64,000 nt of DNA from Agapetus fuscipes. Its lineage: Eukaryota; Arthropoda; Insecta; Trichoptera; Glossosomatidae. Each line of letters opens with the position of its first letter. Position 1 is the stretch's first letter. Position numbers and translations under genes: made by a program. Shown here piece after piece: positions 45,194 to 56,982 of this stretch. The notes under the pieces are model-generated. The model searched no databases. It saw only the letters and a list, made by a program, of their open reading frames with translations, and was not told where the DNA came from. The stretch covers positions 6,572,001 to 6,636,000 of the forward strand of contig OX637344.1 of the NCBI GenBank assembly GCA_951799405.1, given 5' to 3'.

Positions 45194-45502
45194 TATATAT
45201 TTGATTAAAAAAATATTAATAAATAATTTTTAGAACACTTAAATGAAAAAACTTTGTTTTAATCCACTGTAAGTATTTATTTTTTGAAAAAACGTTTTCG
45301 GAGGTCATTCTCCATCTTCAGTTTCTTATATACTATGTCTTGTTATTAGTTTTAAGTTTAGTATATATAAGAAACTGAAGATGGAGAATGATCTCCGAAA
45401 ACGTTTTTTCAAAAAATAAATACTCACAGTGGATTAAAACAAAGTTTTTTCATTGAAGTGTTCTAAAAATTATTTATTAATATTTTTTTAATCAAATATT
45501 TA
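45194..45502. repeat. Large hairpin 1 (arms about 138 bp)
   Basis: The left arm 45194-45333 and right arm 45361-45502 are reverse complements with only a few mismatches. They include ACGTTTTCGGAGGTCATTCT against AATGATCTCCGAAAACG. The spacer is about 27 bp. Confidence 0.9.
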
Positions 45503-45760
45503 AAATGGAATTCCACAATGTTTCACCAAAACAATTTGAAAAGTTAAAAATATATTATTAAAAAATGATAACAAACTTTGTTTAGTTCTACTTTATTTAT
45601 TTTTATTTAGTTACAAACAAAAATAACGTTATTTTTGTTTGTAACTAAATAAAAATAAATAAAGTAGAACTAAACAAAGTTTGTTATCATTTTTTAATAA
45701 TTAAAATGGAGTTCTACAATGTTTCCGCTAAAACTTTTCAAAAATTGTTAAAAATATATG
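45503..45760. repeat. Direct-repeat-flanked perfect palindrome
   Basis: 45554-45627 is exactly the reverse complement of 45628-45701, centred on AACGTT with no spacer (148 bp). On both sides lies a diverged 50-bp direct repeat starting AAATGGAATTCCACAATG (about 45503) and AAATGGAGTTCTACAATG (about 45704). Confidence 0.92.
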
Positions 45761-45871
45761 TTTTTAGGGCCCTTCTGAAAACTGCCTCTTGGTCCGTTGT
45801 CCGCAGTCCTGCTGGCAGAGAGTTCCAGGCCCATCGCTGAAATGCTGCGCACGCCCCTGCTTGTATATACA
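45738..45871 (-). mobile_element. CR1/L2-like LINE C-terminal remnant
   Basis: The minus strand codes for AFQRWAWNSLPAGLRTTDQ then FRRALKTYIF, the C-terminal signature of this LINE group. It lies antisense, about 100 bp upstream of the TMEM170A start. Confidence 0.75.
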
Positions 45872-45974
45872 TGCATAATAGTGGTGTATGTGTTTTGCAG
45901 GTAGAGAAGATGTAACCGCTGGCATGTAGTATGGTTGCGTTGTTAAGGCAGCGCTCCCCGCCGGCCTCGTGAAC

Positions 45975-46364
45975 ATGTACAGCGTCCTCTCGGGCTTCTC
46001 TCAGCTGGACACCATCGCCAATGTCATCAGCCTCACGCCGGCCAAGCTCGACACCTTCGCCGAGATGTGGTACCAGGTCTTCCTGTGGGCGCTCTTCTCC
46101 TCCATCTTCATGCACACGTGCGCCGCCTTCATCTCCTTCGCCACGCTGAGGAAACACAAGTTCGGCAAGTTCTTTCCCATCTTTATCCTCGTGATGGGGA
46201 TCTTTGTCCCGTCAACTTCCGGCGTATTGAGCAGTGCGGCCATTGCTTTTGTTTATCGAGCGTCTTCGATGCAAATGTCTGCCGTAAATGCCATGTTGTG
46301 GGGAGTAGGTCAAACCGCCATGACGGCTTGCATCGGCTTTACGCGCATTCTTGCCACCATGTGA
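45975..46364 (+). CDS. TMEM170A: Transmembrane protein 170A
   Basis: 129 residues from the ATG at 45975. The frame is open further upstream to a TAG at 45927-45929, and CAG at 45949-45951 could be a splice acceptor, so a 5' exon is possible. The family core is clear: TFAEMWYQVFLWALFSS, FATLRKHKFGKFFPIFILV, SAAIAFVYRA and the end GFTRILATM. Three hydrophobic segments (about residues 32-55, 65-85 and 105-125) are predicted membrane helices. In human cells TMEM170A acts at the ER and nuclear envelope, promoting sheet formation and nuclear pore assembly. The first half is GC-rich at third codon positions and the second half much less so. A poly(A) signal follows at 46558-46567. Confidence 0.93.
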   Translation: MYSVLSGFSQLDTIANVISLTPAKLDTFAEMWYQVFLWALFSSIFMHTCAAFISFATLRKHKFGKFFPIFILVMGIFVPSTSGVLSSAAIAFVYRASSMQMSAVNAMLWGVGQTAMTACIGFTRILATM

Positions 46365-49300
46365 GCATGCCGCAGAGAAGAATCATGAACACTTTAGGAT
46401 TATCGAATGTGGCACACTGTGTCCTAGTTTTGGTATTGGTGCTCTTTGTGAGGAAGTAAGAACTGCCAGACAAGGGTCTTAATGAACGTGAGTGAAAATG
46501 AAGCTACCGACACCATCTTGTTAAACATCTATTTAGCAGTTCATTGTGAAGTTACTTAATAAATAAATACTAAACAAATGTCTCCCATGTTCGTTAAGAT
46601 GCTTGTACCACTGCAGTACACTTTTTAGTTATGTTGAATGATTTGTTGTTGTAACAGGGTACCAGCATGATCTCAATAATCTTAGGTTTGAAATAGGAAC
46701 TCTTGCACATTGCAGTGTTGCCACAATAACCCAGAAAATATTTTAGATATTGCAACACTAATAAAAAAAAAAGATGTCTGAAGGTGCATAGTGAGTAGCT
46801 CTCTTTATTTGTTATCAAAACACAACATAAAATAGTCTAATTCCATAACAATAGAACTGGCAGGACATCTATTGGCTGGGCTGCTAAACAAAAAGCTAAC
46901 TAATATTTTGTTTTTAATTGCTAAAAACCGCACAGTCACCTAAACCTGTGATTCACCCAGCCGGGAGAAAATGGACATTTGAAATTTTGATCCAATTCCA
47001 GTCAATATTTGAGTTGTATGTATATAGAACCAAAGGCAGAAATCTGAATTTGTTTTGAAAGTGACGAATATAATGGAAACACAGGAAATAATTTTCTTAT
47101 TTTGTCAATATATGTATATTTAGGTATATAATTTTGGACAAAAATCCTAGATAGCCGTCTATTGATTGGTTCTGAATGACTCATTTAGTAATTAAACAAT
47201 TTTATGTTTATAACATTGATATCAGCCATGACAAAATCAATAGTATTTATTTTGTTGTACATAATTTTAATTAATAAATAGTACTTCCTCAAAGGGTTAC
47301 CCATACTGAATTAAATATACGTTGTATGTTGGTGAAATATTATAATTCCACTAAAATTATAGGATGTAAATAAAGGTATGTAATTAACGTTTAATTATAA
47401 TAATTAATTACAAAGATTAATTATTTTAATTACAATGATAGATTAGATTACTTTACTGTTAAGTACTTTTAAATACTGTAAAACAATTTTTCATTTTTTC
47501 ATGTGAATTATTATGTGTCTTAAATCTTCATGTGTTATTCACAAAACATTTAATCCATGTATGATCCAAGGATTAATGTTTTTTGTATGCAATACTCACT
47601 TCAGTCCATGGATGTTTCATGGCTTTGATATCTGTGAACAACACTGTATTCTCAATTTACAAATTTATTCTTACTGTCTTTCAGGTTACTTTACCTGCTT
47701 TGTGCTCAATTCTATGTATCCCAGTTAATATTTCTTAACTTAACCATTTATGTTAACAAATTAAAATTTATTAGAAAATTTGAATATTTGATAAACCATT
47801 ATTGTTCTCATTGGAAACATAGACAAGATAAGTTTAATTGATTCGGATAATGTTGTGCCATCTGTGAAAACCGATTCAAAACAAAATGATTGTTGGAGAA
47901 ACCATAATTATAACTTATGCTTGTGTGCATAATGTAAAATTTTGGTTGTGTTATTAAGCAATTATCATGAGGAAGGGGGATAGATGCATTCAGAATAAGC
48001 AAATGAGAAAGGAAGATTGATGCATTGAAAGTAAATCCTGCTAGGGGTGCTATCAACATTGTAGCCCAGTTCATCCTTGCGCAAAGCACAGCAACGGTGT
48101 CCACCGAGGATGCTAGTTACAACACCATTAAAAGTTTGACAATAAAGTATATTTTACATAATGGTTAATATAATATCCATTTTTTTATTAATTTTAATTT
48201 GTGAACTTGTTAAATGACCATAATTCCAGTTTATTTCATTTCCATTTGTCCAAATCTGCGACCTGTTAGCCTTCAAATTGCATCTATTACTTTTCACAAT
48301 CTTGTAGCGTTTTCTGTCACATAACTTAGTAGTTGGGGGATGAATGGCCCAGGATTGTTTATAATATCTTTGTGATGGAAATTTATGGGGCTTATGATAT
48401 GCATAAGTGCTCATATTGAAACAGAACATATTTTTGTATCAAACAACTATGTACTAAGCTTGCCTTGTGTGCCAGTGATTGTTCAAATAACCATTTAAAC
48501 ATTTTTGTACCGTTTAAGTACAGGTGTCATGCATATATGTTAGATTTTCACTTAAGGCTCCTTCACACAACTCATTATTTGGATAAGTATGAAGTGAGTG
48601 CTACTGATACATTAGTGGCAATTTGTGTGAACCAGCCATCAGTGCGGTTAGCATCTATGCTTGCCGTTAAAGTTTGAAGGTATCTCTCCTATCTGCCATT
48701 GTAAAAATAGAGAATTAATCTGTTAATAAAGGTTTTCCATAGTTTTTACTTGGGGTAGGTAAATTCTATACGGTGAAAATAAACCAATTGAAAAGGTTAA
48801 AAGTGTTTGAATTTAGTCCGATAAGGCGGTGTTATATTTATGTTCAAATATAATGTTTCAATAAGTACAATTTTTCACTTGTAAGCTTACAGCAACGTAA
48901 TAAATAATCACGTGTCAGTGTTGTGTATAATATTAAAGTGTAACACTGTTTGTAAATAAAATTCCCAAAACCCGATTATAAACTTGTAACGACTTCTACC
49001 ATGTTATGAGGTTATGGAGTGTTCCAAGTTTTGTGTAAAAATATTCAAACTCTTCACAACATTAAAACATAAATTGGGAAAACTCTAGAACTATGTCATT
49101 TTTTTTACAAATTTATACTCGCTGTGCTGTTACAGTAAATAAAGTTCCTTTGATCTTTTGACATTTTCAATTGTTTTCAGTTATTTTCTTTTATACTCTA
49201 AATAAATCTGGCCTACAGTTATTGTAAATGATTCTAAATTATTTTAAAAAAATACTGAAATTATTCAGGACTTAACTTCTTTTATCAATAAATGCTGGAC

Positions 49301-49724
49301 GCGATAACTTTTGTGTGAAAAAAAGTAAAAATTGATGTATAGATTATAATTTACAACTGTTTTCCATGCACAGTATGATGCTGGTTCTTGTAAAGTTTCT
49401 TTCAAAATATCCCAATTATTGTATGGCTAATATTGAACTAAGTTGTTTTAAAAATAACTTTTTCAGAAACCAAACATCGAAAATATATTGTAAGGGATAG
49501 GTTAGATGAAGCATTTGATAAGTCATTTGATATCCCAGTGAAATTTTTCAAAATATTAGTTCAAATATAATGGTTCTAGTAATGATATTGCAGGTTTATC
49601 TTTTTCCATTTTAGATACTCACATTATCGTTAAATAAATACTTTTTATTTAGACACTTATCTTTTTAAAGTTATTGAGATTGCAGATTTTATATCAGCCA
49701 ATAACATTTCCCATAAAATGCATT
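46365..49724. other. TMEM170A 3' UTR then AT-rich gene-free DNA
   Basis: Overlapping AATAAA signals at 46558-46567 probably end the TMEM170A transcript. Beyond them no coding sequence is recognised. A MITE-4 copy lies at about 47018-47185. The remaining 2.5 kb shows only low-complexity AT-rich sequence and several AATAAA motifs. Confidence 0.5.
47018..47185. mobile_element. MITE-4 copy
   Basis: CCAAAGGCAGAAATCTGAATT near the left, and AAATCCTAGATAGCCGTC with GAATGACTCATTTAG at the right. These match the termini of 32877-33147. Confidence 0.55.
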
Positions 49725-49927
49725 AATTCTGCGACCGCGCTTTCGCCGTTGCGGGACTGTCCACTTGGAACCAGCTGCCTCCTGAAGTGCACGCCAAGGA
49801 AGGGATCGAGAGCTTTAAGAAGGGAATGAAGACCCATTTCTTCACCGCCGCGTCAAGCCTGAAAGCGCCCTTGCAGTGACAGTAGTCACGAAACGGCGCT
49901 ATACAAATCATCATCATCATCATCATT
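49725..49927 (+). mobile_element. CR1/L2-like LINE 3' end, second subfamily
   Basis: Codes for CDRAFAVAGLSTWNQLPPE and FKKGMKTHFFTAASS, then AGCGCCCTTGCAGTGACAG and a CAT repeat tail. The gene part is 5'-truncated to about 140 bp. Confidence 0.82.
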
Positions 49928-50907
49928 AGTTGCAAAGAAATGTGTGCCGGATTACCGAACACCTACTGTACGCAATTTTAATAAATCAATTCATTCTGAG
50001 TGTAGCATGAACGCACATCAGTTGAATATCTGCTTCAATTGTAATTTTTAGCCATATCATTCAGAAATCAAAAATAATTGTACAATGTAGAAATCACATT
50101 TAAAAGAGAGATAAAAAGAAACAAAAGCACACGTTGTATTCTCAACATTAACTACTACCGTTTGGAAATAAAAAAAAGATAGGCAAATTCATCGCAGTGC
50201 ACAATCCCTCTTAAAATTTATTTCCAGTATTCGCTAGCACACGTATTGTGTTCAGAGCCATTTCTCTAATTTAGTGGATTTTTAAAAGGAAGAATGACAG
50301 CCGCAAGTTGAGTGGGAGAATGCTTAATTCTGCCTATGGAAATGAAAGTATGAATTTTTATAACATGCTTTCTTGTTTACATTTCCACACTAATAACCTC
50401 GGTATTCAGCAATCCTACTAACACTTTCCTTAGGCCTCACTAGTGCTTAGATCAGTTTTATTTATACCTTTGGTGCAGAAATAGAAACCATTTAAGCGCT
50501 AGTAAGAATCGGACCGAACTATTGATCAACATAGCGTTCATGTTGATTGATGGACCAAACTATCGGTTGATAAAAAATCTGCAATTTGTAGGTGCTCCAA
50601 AATTTGTAAGCACTGATTTGTTAGTGATGCAGTGTTTCTAAAAGTGTTTTAACTTTTTATCTGAAATTTTAATGTAATTTGTAATATGAAATCATGGATA
50701 TCGTACCTTTTGTGTTCTTCAATGTACATATATAATATTCAAATGAATAAGTTACAGGATAAAACCTTTTATCCAATGATAAAAATTAACGCATTTAAGT
50801 AATTATAATTATAGCTGTTTAAAGCGTGTACATACAGGCAGCTTTCACTATTTAGATGACAATATAATATGCTTAGATTTAGGGTGTGTTGTTTCAGCCA
50901 TAGCTTA
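49928..50907. other. AT-rich intergenic DNA
   Basis: No gene or repeat recognised. Confidence 0.4.
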
Positions 50908-51035
50908 GATGGCTTATTCGGGAGCTGGGAAACCCCCATTTCAAAGCCCGCCCCCTTATGTTCTACATGCAACCCCTTCAGGGCATTGCAGTGAGAAGTT
51001 TCACTATATATTCAGCTTAGTTGTGTTTGCGTGTG
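50908..51035 (+). mobile_element. SINE-alpha 3' fragment
   Basis: TCGGGAGCTGGGAAACCCCC to AAGTTTCACTATATATTCAG. The head and first half are absent. Confidence 0.7.
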
Positions 51036-51597
51036 CACTCTGTGTCCCTCCAAAGTTTTTGGAAACATGTACTTTTATTTCTGTCTCAACTCGCTTAGCT
51101 ATTGTTGAAACAATACTCCCTTAGTTGTATGTTATGCTGGTGTAATCAAATCATGAAATATATTGTAACATCTTTGATGAAACTAGCATTATTGTAAATA
51201 TGTAAGTACTATTTACTATTTATTTTATACCTAAAATTATCCTGTTTTTCTTAATGTAGCCACCAAACTATCAACTTGACCAAAATTCACAGCAATGTCC
51301 GTAATTTGTAAGGTTTTGTGAAGTGCTTGGCTATGTATGAAATACATTCATTACTCATAAAGGGCTGATATTGAAAGTAATCCAAAGCGTCAGGTTTGAT
51401 CCAATTTGAAGATGATGTCAAACATGTATAAACACTTATTAAATTTACAATTCACTAAATTCATGGGAAATCAGCCAGTTTGAGGTGAGCAGTCTCAGCT
51501 TTTCTAGCAATCGTATCGGTTGATAGAAAGCAAAAAAGTGCATAAACAGCTGATCGGGCAGTGAAATGTTTTGCATACAAGTTGTATCGGTTGATTT

Positions 51598-51768
51598 CTT
51601 GTTTCAGTGTTTATTTCAAAGTTTATTCAGCCTTCACAAGAAATGGAACCTGCCCCCTTGTAAGCAAGGCTGCCTCCTTACCTGTGAAAATAAAGGAGGT
51701 TCAACTCGCCACATGCAATTCCTTCATGGATAATACGGTAAGAAGTTACACTAAATGTGTAGCTTAGT
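51598..51768 (+). mobile_element. SINE-alpha, head-truncated
   Basis: TTTCAGTGTTTATTTCAAAG, then TTATTCAGCCTTCACAAG and GAAGTTACACTAAATGTGTA. Confidence 0.75.
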
Positions 51769-51984
51769 TTGGATGCATCTGATATTGTCATTTAAGTTAA
51801 AATCAAATATTATTTCTTCATGGTATCTTTTTTTTAACTTGAAATTCAGCTTGGATGCAATCTTACACTTCGGATGTACATAATTAGACTGGCCCTTGCT
51901 ATGCTATTAATTAACGTTCACATTATAATTTTACACATATAAGTTGTAGCGCATTCCTACGAGATGATGAAAGACCAAAGTTTA

Positions 51985-52851
51985 AATCTTCTAAAGTAAG
52001 TGCATTCACTGAAAATTCATTTTAATTTTAATTAAAAAAACTTTTTATAACATTGTTTTATTTTCACAATTTTTTGAGTTTACAATGCCATAGCGCTATC
52101 GGACTTTATCCGTCCATCTTCAGAGGCTAACTGAGGTTAAAAACAAAAGGGCCAAAATTCATGGTAGGAAAGAGAAAGTGGGTGGGGTTTTTCGGGCAGG
52201 TACTGTTAGTAGGGGAGAAGGACTAAGTATTTGCTTATTAAACGCAAAAACGCAACTAAGCTACACATATAGTGTAACTTCTTGCCGCGTTATCCCCGAA
52301 GGGGTCGCATGTGGCGAGTTGAACCTATTTATTTTTACAGGTAAGGGGGCCGGCCTTACGCCAACCACTTCAGTTGAAGTGGGAATTTCCCAGCTCCCGA
52401 GGGGGCTGGTACTCATTTCTTGTAAAGGCTGAGTAAACCTCGCCGGTATTTATATAATGGGGTTTGAAATACACACCGAAATTGGAAATCATTTCTGAGA
52501 CCCTCCTCGGTGGGATTCGAACCCAAGCTCACGGGGTAGAATGCAAGCACTCTACCAACTGAGCTATCGACCGGACTATTAATAATATTATTCTTGAAAT
52601 CCAATACAATTTAAATAATATTATTAATAAGCTAGTCCTTCTCCCCTACCAACAGTACCTACCTGCCCGAAAAACCCCACCCACTTTCTCTTTCCTACCA
52701 TGAACTTTGACCCTTTTGTTTTTAACCTCAGTTAGCCTCTGACGATGGACGGATAAAGTCCGATAGCGCTTAGGCGTTGTAAACTCAAAAAATGTGAAAA
52801 TAAAACTATGTTATAACAGTTTAAAACAGTTAAAAACAGTTTTTTTTAATT
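51985..52851. mobile_element. Foldback element with SINE-alpha in its loop
   Basis: Long inverted arms, about 52030-52226 and 52632-52850, share GCGCTATCGGACTTTATCCG, GGTAGGAAAGAGAAAGTGGG and TAGGGGAGAAGGACTA. The whole unit is bounded by a 14-bp direct repeat, AAGACCAAAGTTTA, at 51971-51984 and 52852-52865. No coding sequence. Confidence 0.85.
52240..52577 (-). mobile_element. SINE-alpha, full length, inside the foldback loop
   Basis: Complete from head (GTCCGGTCGATAGCTCAG on the minus strand, box B GGTTCGAATCCC) to the 3' end GCGTTTTTGCGTTTAATAA. One of the best preserved copies in the window. Confidence 0.87.
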
Positions 52852-52865
52852 AAGACCAAAGTTTA

Positions 52866-53564
52866 GTTTTTATAAAGTTAGCACCTCAATGTTAAACTGG
52901 AGTAGGTTCCTCATAAGTAACATCACATCTGTTAAGAAGTAATATGAAAAATATAATTGCAAGTCTGTAGATTAAGGCTCAATTCGTAAATGGTGTATTG
53001 GAGAGTAGAGAAAAGCGATATTTATCAAATTTCCAACTTCCTTTCTTTCCCAAAAATTACTGAATTTATTTTTGTATCAAGCTTAGGTTAGATCAAAAGT
53101 GACTGTACTGTCAAGAGCCTGTGTCATTCCATTGTTCTTCCTTTGTAGAAACTATGTATTCACACAAACAATACATCTGTCTTGAACATTTCGCGCCTTG
53201 TCATCTGTCTCCCTTGCACTTACTCACTTTCAGTGCATCCATCCCTTTTCCTTGCAACATTTATTGAAATCGCCATACAGCGATAGGTACATCATCTCTC
53301 TCTCTTCAATTGAGCTACAGCCTAAATTGAGCCTTGACCCCTCAGCGACTGTCCATTATTTAAGTTGCTGAGATTTGTAGATTAACATTTGAGGTCCACT
53401 CTTCATGCATATGCACAAAGTATGCATGTCTAAAATATCGTACACATATAGCTGTTTTTTAAATTTAATAAAATAATAACTGTCAAAAATAAAACATGAT
53501 TTTAACTTTAAGCTCTGAATTTTTTATTCAACCGTTCTGTACGCCAAGATAAATCTGTGAGCTT
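52866..53564. other. Intergenic DNA
   Basis: No gene or repeat recognised. Confidence 0.4.
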
Positions 53565-53665
53565 AAACTCAACCATAGAATTTTACTAAAAATGCAGTGA
53601 AACTTAAACGCTCACTGTAGGTGATCTTTCAGTTTCCATACTGTAACTGTAACTCTGTCGCCATT
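53565..53665. repeat. MITE-2 fragment
   Basis: TTAAACTCAACCATAGAATTT and GAAACTTAAACGCTCACT, then TTTCAGTTTCCATAC. One arm is intact. Confidence 0.5.
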
Positions 53666-53891
53666 CCGCTAGGGGTGGCCAATATATTCATACAATTTTG
53701 GTTATATGCCATTGTCAAGTTTTTAACTTTTACACTTGGTGTACTTGTTTCTTCTTCAACTCGATAATTAATGGATGTAAATAAAAGTAGTATTTTCTTT
53801 AAAGTAAGTAAATTAAATGACTGAATTACAATAAAATAAGTAATAGCTATTTGTAATGCTACTCGTATGTCAATTCTTCAGTATCCCTAAT

Positions 53892-54031
53892 GTAAAACAT
53901 TGCATTAATTCCCCTCGACCGCATATATAGAAAAAGTGTATGAAACTCAATCACTCACTAGGAGTGCTATTGTATCTTCCATACATTTTTCTATTTACGC
54001 GATGGAGGGGAATTGATGCAATGTTTTATGC
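53892..54031. mobile_element. MITE-1, best palindromic copy
   Basis: GTAAAACATTGCATTAATTC and CCCTCGACCGC on the left are mirrored by GCGATGGAGGGGAATTGATG and CAATGTTTTATGC on the right, around ACTCACTAGGAGTGC. 140 bp, no coding. Confidence 0.72.
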
Positions 54032-56044
54032 TAGGGGTATAGCGAACACGTCACGTTTTGACGTGAGCTAATTATTATCAAAGAAAATATTCCGCTACAA
54101 GGATGATCATATTTTTAATGGATATTAAAACCACTTTTATAAAAGCTTGTATGTAGAATTGATGCTCATATGGTGTACTAGATCCACAATAATAAATATA
54201 TTGTATTATGTATAACTGTCCATAGCTTAGGTGCCAAGTTGCACTGGGAATTCCAATCCATTAAATATTATACAACTAGGGGAAGCTAATTTGTATTTCA
54301 TATCATCTTTTGTCTTTTTTTGTGCCAATTTTTCGACAACCAATCAACAGTTATCAATCAAACTGCAAGATTCTTTAAAATCTAGTCCTTCCATCTAAAA
54401 TATTGTATTTGAAAAATCTTAGTTATTGAAAGACATCTTAATCCAAATTTCAACTATGTATTTTGAATGGACTTGGCCCATTCAAAAATAATCTTCAGCT
54501 ATGTGATTTGATTTTATCTGCATTAAATATGGATACATTTTTATTTTCTGTGGGTGACAACCTGGGATGTCATATAGCTGAGGGATATTTAGAATGCGTG
54601 GACTCCTTTCGTTGAAATTTGGGATAACTCTTAAACAAGCTTGCCAAAAAAAAGGTTTCTCAAATGCAATACTTAATTTGTAAAGGGTTTGATAAAGTGT
54701 GTTATTTAACAGGTAGATTATTTATTTGGTTTTTGAAAAATTAGCTGTTTTTTGCATATTTATGGGGAGGTTTCAATTTAATTTGAGATTTGTTGGGTTT
54801 GGATAAAAATATTTTGGATTAAGGTATATTGATGTTATTTAATCATTTATTTATTTTCAGGGCAGGATTATTAAATTATTGTGATATGTATAAAAGTATT
54901 TGCGGTATATAATGTTAATTGAATAAATATAATGCTAATGTAGAATAGAAACAATAAAGGTAATCATAATCAAATAGCAATTATATTTTTAGTGATTTAT
55001 TTTGTTTTATGTATCATTTTTACCAACCGCTAATCATGCCAGACTTGAGCAAACTTCATGCCTATACAAGGAATTATATTGCTCTGTAGTCTATGGTATA
55101 GTTACCATAAAGCAAGGAATGACATTTGGTGTAGGCATATCAAAGTGTTTTTTTCTTGAATGACTCACTTTTTTTTTCTAGATCCTTGATGAATAATTTT
55201 CTCATGTCTTTCACAAATTTTCAACCTTTTCAAAATGTTTTTTTTTTTCAAATTTATCTCACTTTGAACTGTGTGAGACATCTTTTTATCTGCTTTCGAT
55301 TCATTTTCCTGTCAATTCAATATTTTGATAATAAATCATAAAATAGCTAATTTTCACAATGGTTTATGGTGACAATTTTTTTAAAATATAATGGTTTACT
55401 CTGGTCTGTTTGAAGTCGAAATTATTGTTTATTTTATTATTTTGGTAATCCAAGTCAATGCAGCTGTATTATAGATACTTATTCTTAAATAAAAAATTCA
55501 AGCAACAATTTGGAAAAATGTGTTTTACTAATTATGCTAAAATAAATACATGGAATTTTCACAGATCAACATTTAAAATACAAAAACAAATCATTATTAT
55601 TTAAACTTAATAGTTATACAGTAATACATAGTAAAGAATATTTTAATTGACTGCTTCTGAAATTCACCATCTCCACTTACAATGAAAAATGTTTTTTTTT
55701 TTATTTTTTCACTGTAATTACCTATGCTGTTGTTTTTTCGTAAAAAATAAATAAATCAAAATTGGTTGCTTATGGAGATAGTGAACTTTGGAAACGGATG
55801 ACTCATTTCATAAGATGGCAAAAAAAAAGGAATGGACATCATAAGAACATTATGCTTTCAAAAGACCTTTTTTTTCTTTTTAAATATGCACAAATAAGTT
55901 TAAGGCACAAAAGGATGGTTCGTGGTCTTAAGATGATAGAAATGAGATTTTTTATCGTGTCGAGTCTATTATACACATACAAAGCTTTCCGAAAATCAAA
56001 TCTAATACTCTATCTACATTAAATTCTGCTCGCTATTTACATTG
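54032..56044. other. AT-rich intergenic DNA
   Basis: No gene or repeat recognised. Open frames at 55156-55341 and 55762-56022 are low-complexity or have no recognisable domain. Confidence 0.4.
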
Positions 56045-56250
56045 ATTCAGGCCCAAATAAAATACCAGCAAGGTTTACTCAGCCTACACAAGAAATGAGT
56101 AGCAGCACCCTCGGGAGCTGGGAGACCCCCACTTCAAGTTAAGTAGTTGGTGTAAGGCCGGCCCCCTTCCCTGTAAAGTTTCACTAACAACATGCCATCA
56201 CTTCGGGGAGAATGCGGCAAGAAGTTACACAAGATGTGTAGCTTAGTCAC
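56045..56250 (+). mobile_element. SINE-alpha, head-truncated
   Basis: ATACCAGCAAGGTTTACTCAG through GAAGTTACACAAGATGTG. Confidence 0.78.
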
Positions 56251-56290
56251 ATAGTTAGGCGTGTTTGAACATTTCAATAAGCAGTATTGC

Positions 56291-56982
56291 TTTAAGAGCC
56301 CTTTATACCCTAAATCTGCCATTTTTGTTTCTTACTTTTTATGGTCTTAGCAAAAGAATGACAGTAATGAGAAAAAACAAGCATGTTAACTATTTTTTTT
56401 ATCTTAATTATAAGGTTTCAACAAAATATATAACTTAATAATTGTCACCACAAAAAATATTTAAAAAAAAAACACTTTTTTCACATTTTTAGCTCCTTTT
56501 TCGTGTGTGCTATATTTTGGATTTTTTTTTAATTACAGAACTATAAATTGTTTAGTGAAATATTGGGCCATTTTTTTATAATGTCCATAGTTTTTGAGTA
56601 CATATCGATGGTTAACTGGACAAATATTGTATGTCCACTTTTTATAGTTGAAAACTTGACATGAAAGTTGCGTGCCTCTAACAAAAGAGTCTAATATGCA
56701 TTTTTTAATTGATCAAATCTCGGTTTGCATTGCGTGTGAACCAACTAATAAAAAAATCTAAAAAATAGCACACACGAAAGTAGCTAAAAATGTGAAAAAA
56801 AAAAAGTGTTTTTTTATTATATTATATAATATTTTTTTGTGGTGACAATTTTTAAGTTATATATTTTGTTTAAACTTAATAATTAAGATAAAAAAATAAT
56901 AATTTTTTTTCATTACTCTTTTGCTAAGACCATAAAGTGTAAAAAACAAAAATGGCAGATTTAGGGTATAACGGGCTCTTAA
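56291..56982. mobile_element. Foldback MITE with arms of about 230 bp
   Basis: The left arm starts TTTAAGAGCCCTTTATACCC and the right arm ends GGGTATAACGGGCTCTTAAA. The arms remain complementary inward to GTGTGTGCTATATTTTGG and TAAAAAATAGCACACACG. A 220-bp centre (56532-56750) is unique. No transposase. Confidence 0.85.

Noticed and set aside
45738..46157. Minus-strand open frame of 139 codons overlapping TMEM170A
   Set aside because: It combines antisense TMEM170A sequence with a LINE C-terminal remnant; the GC-rich exon lacks stops on the other strand.
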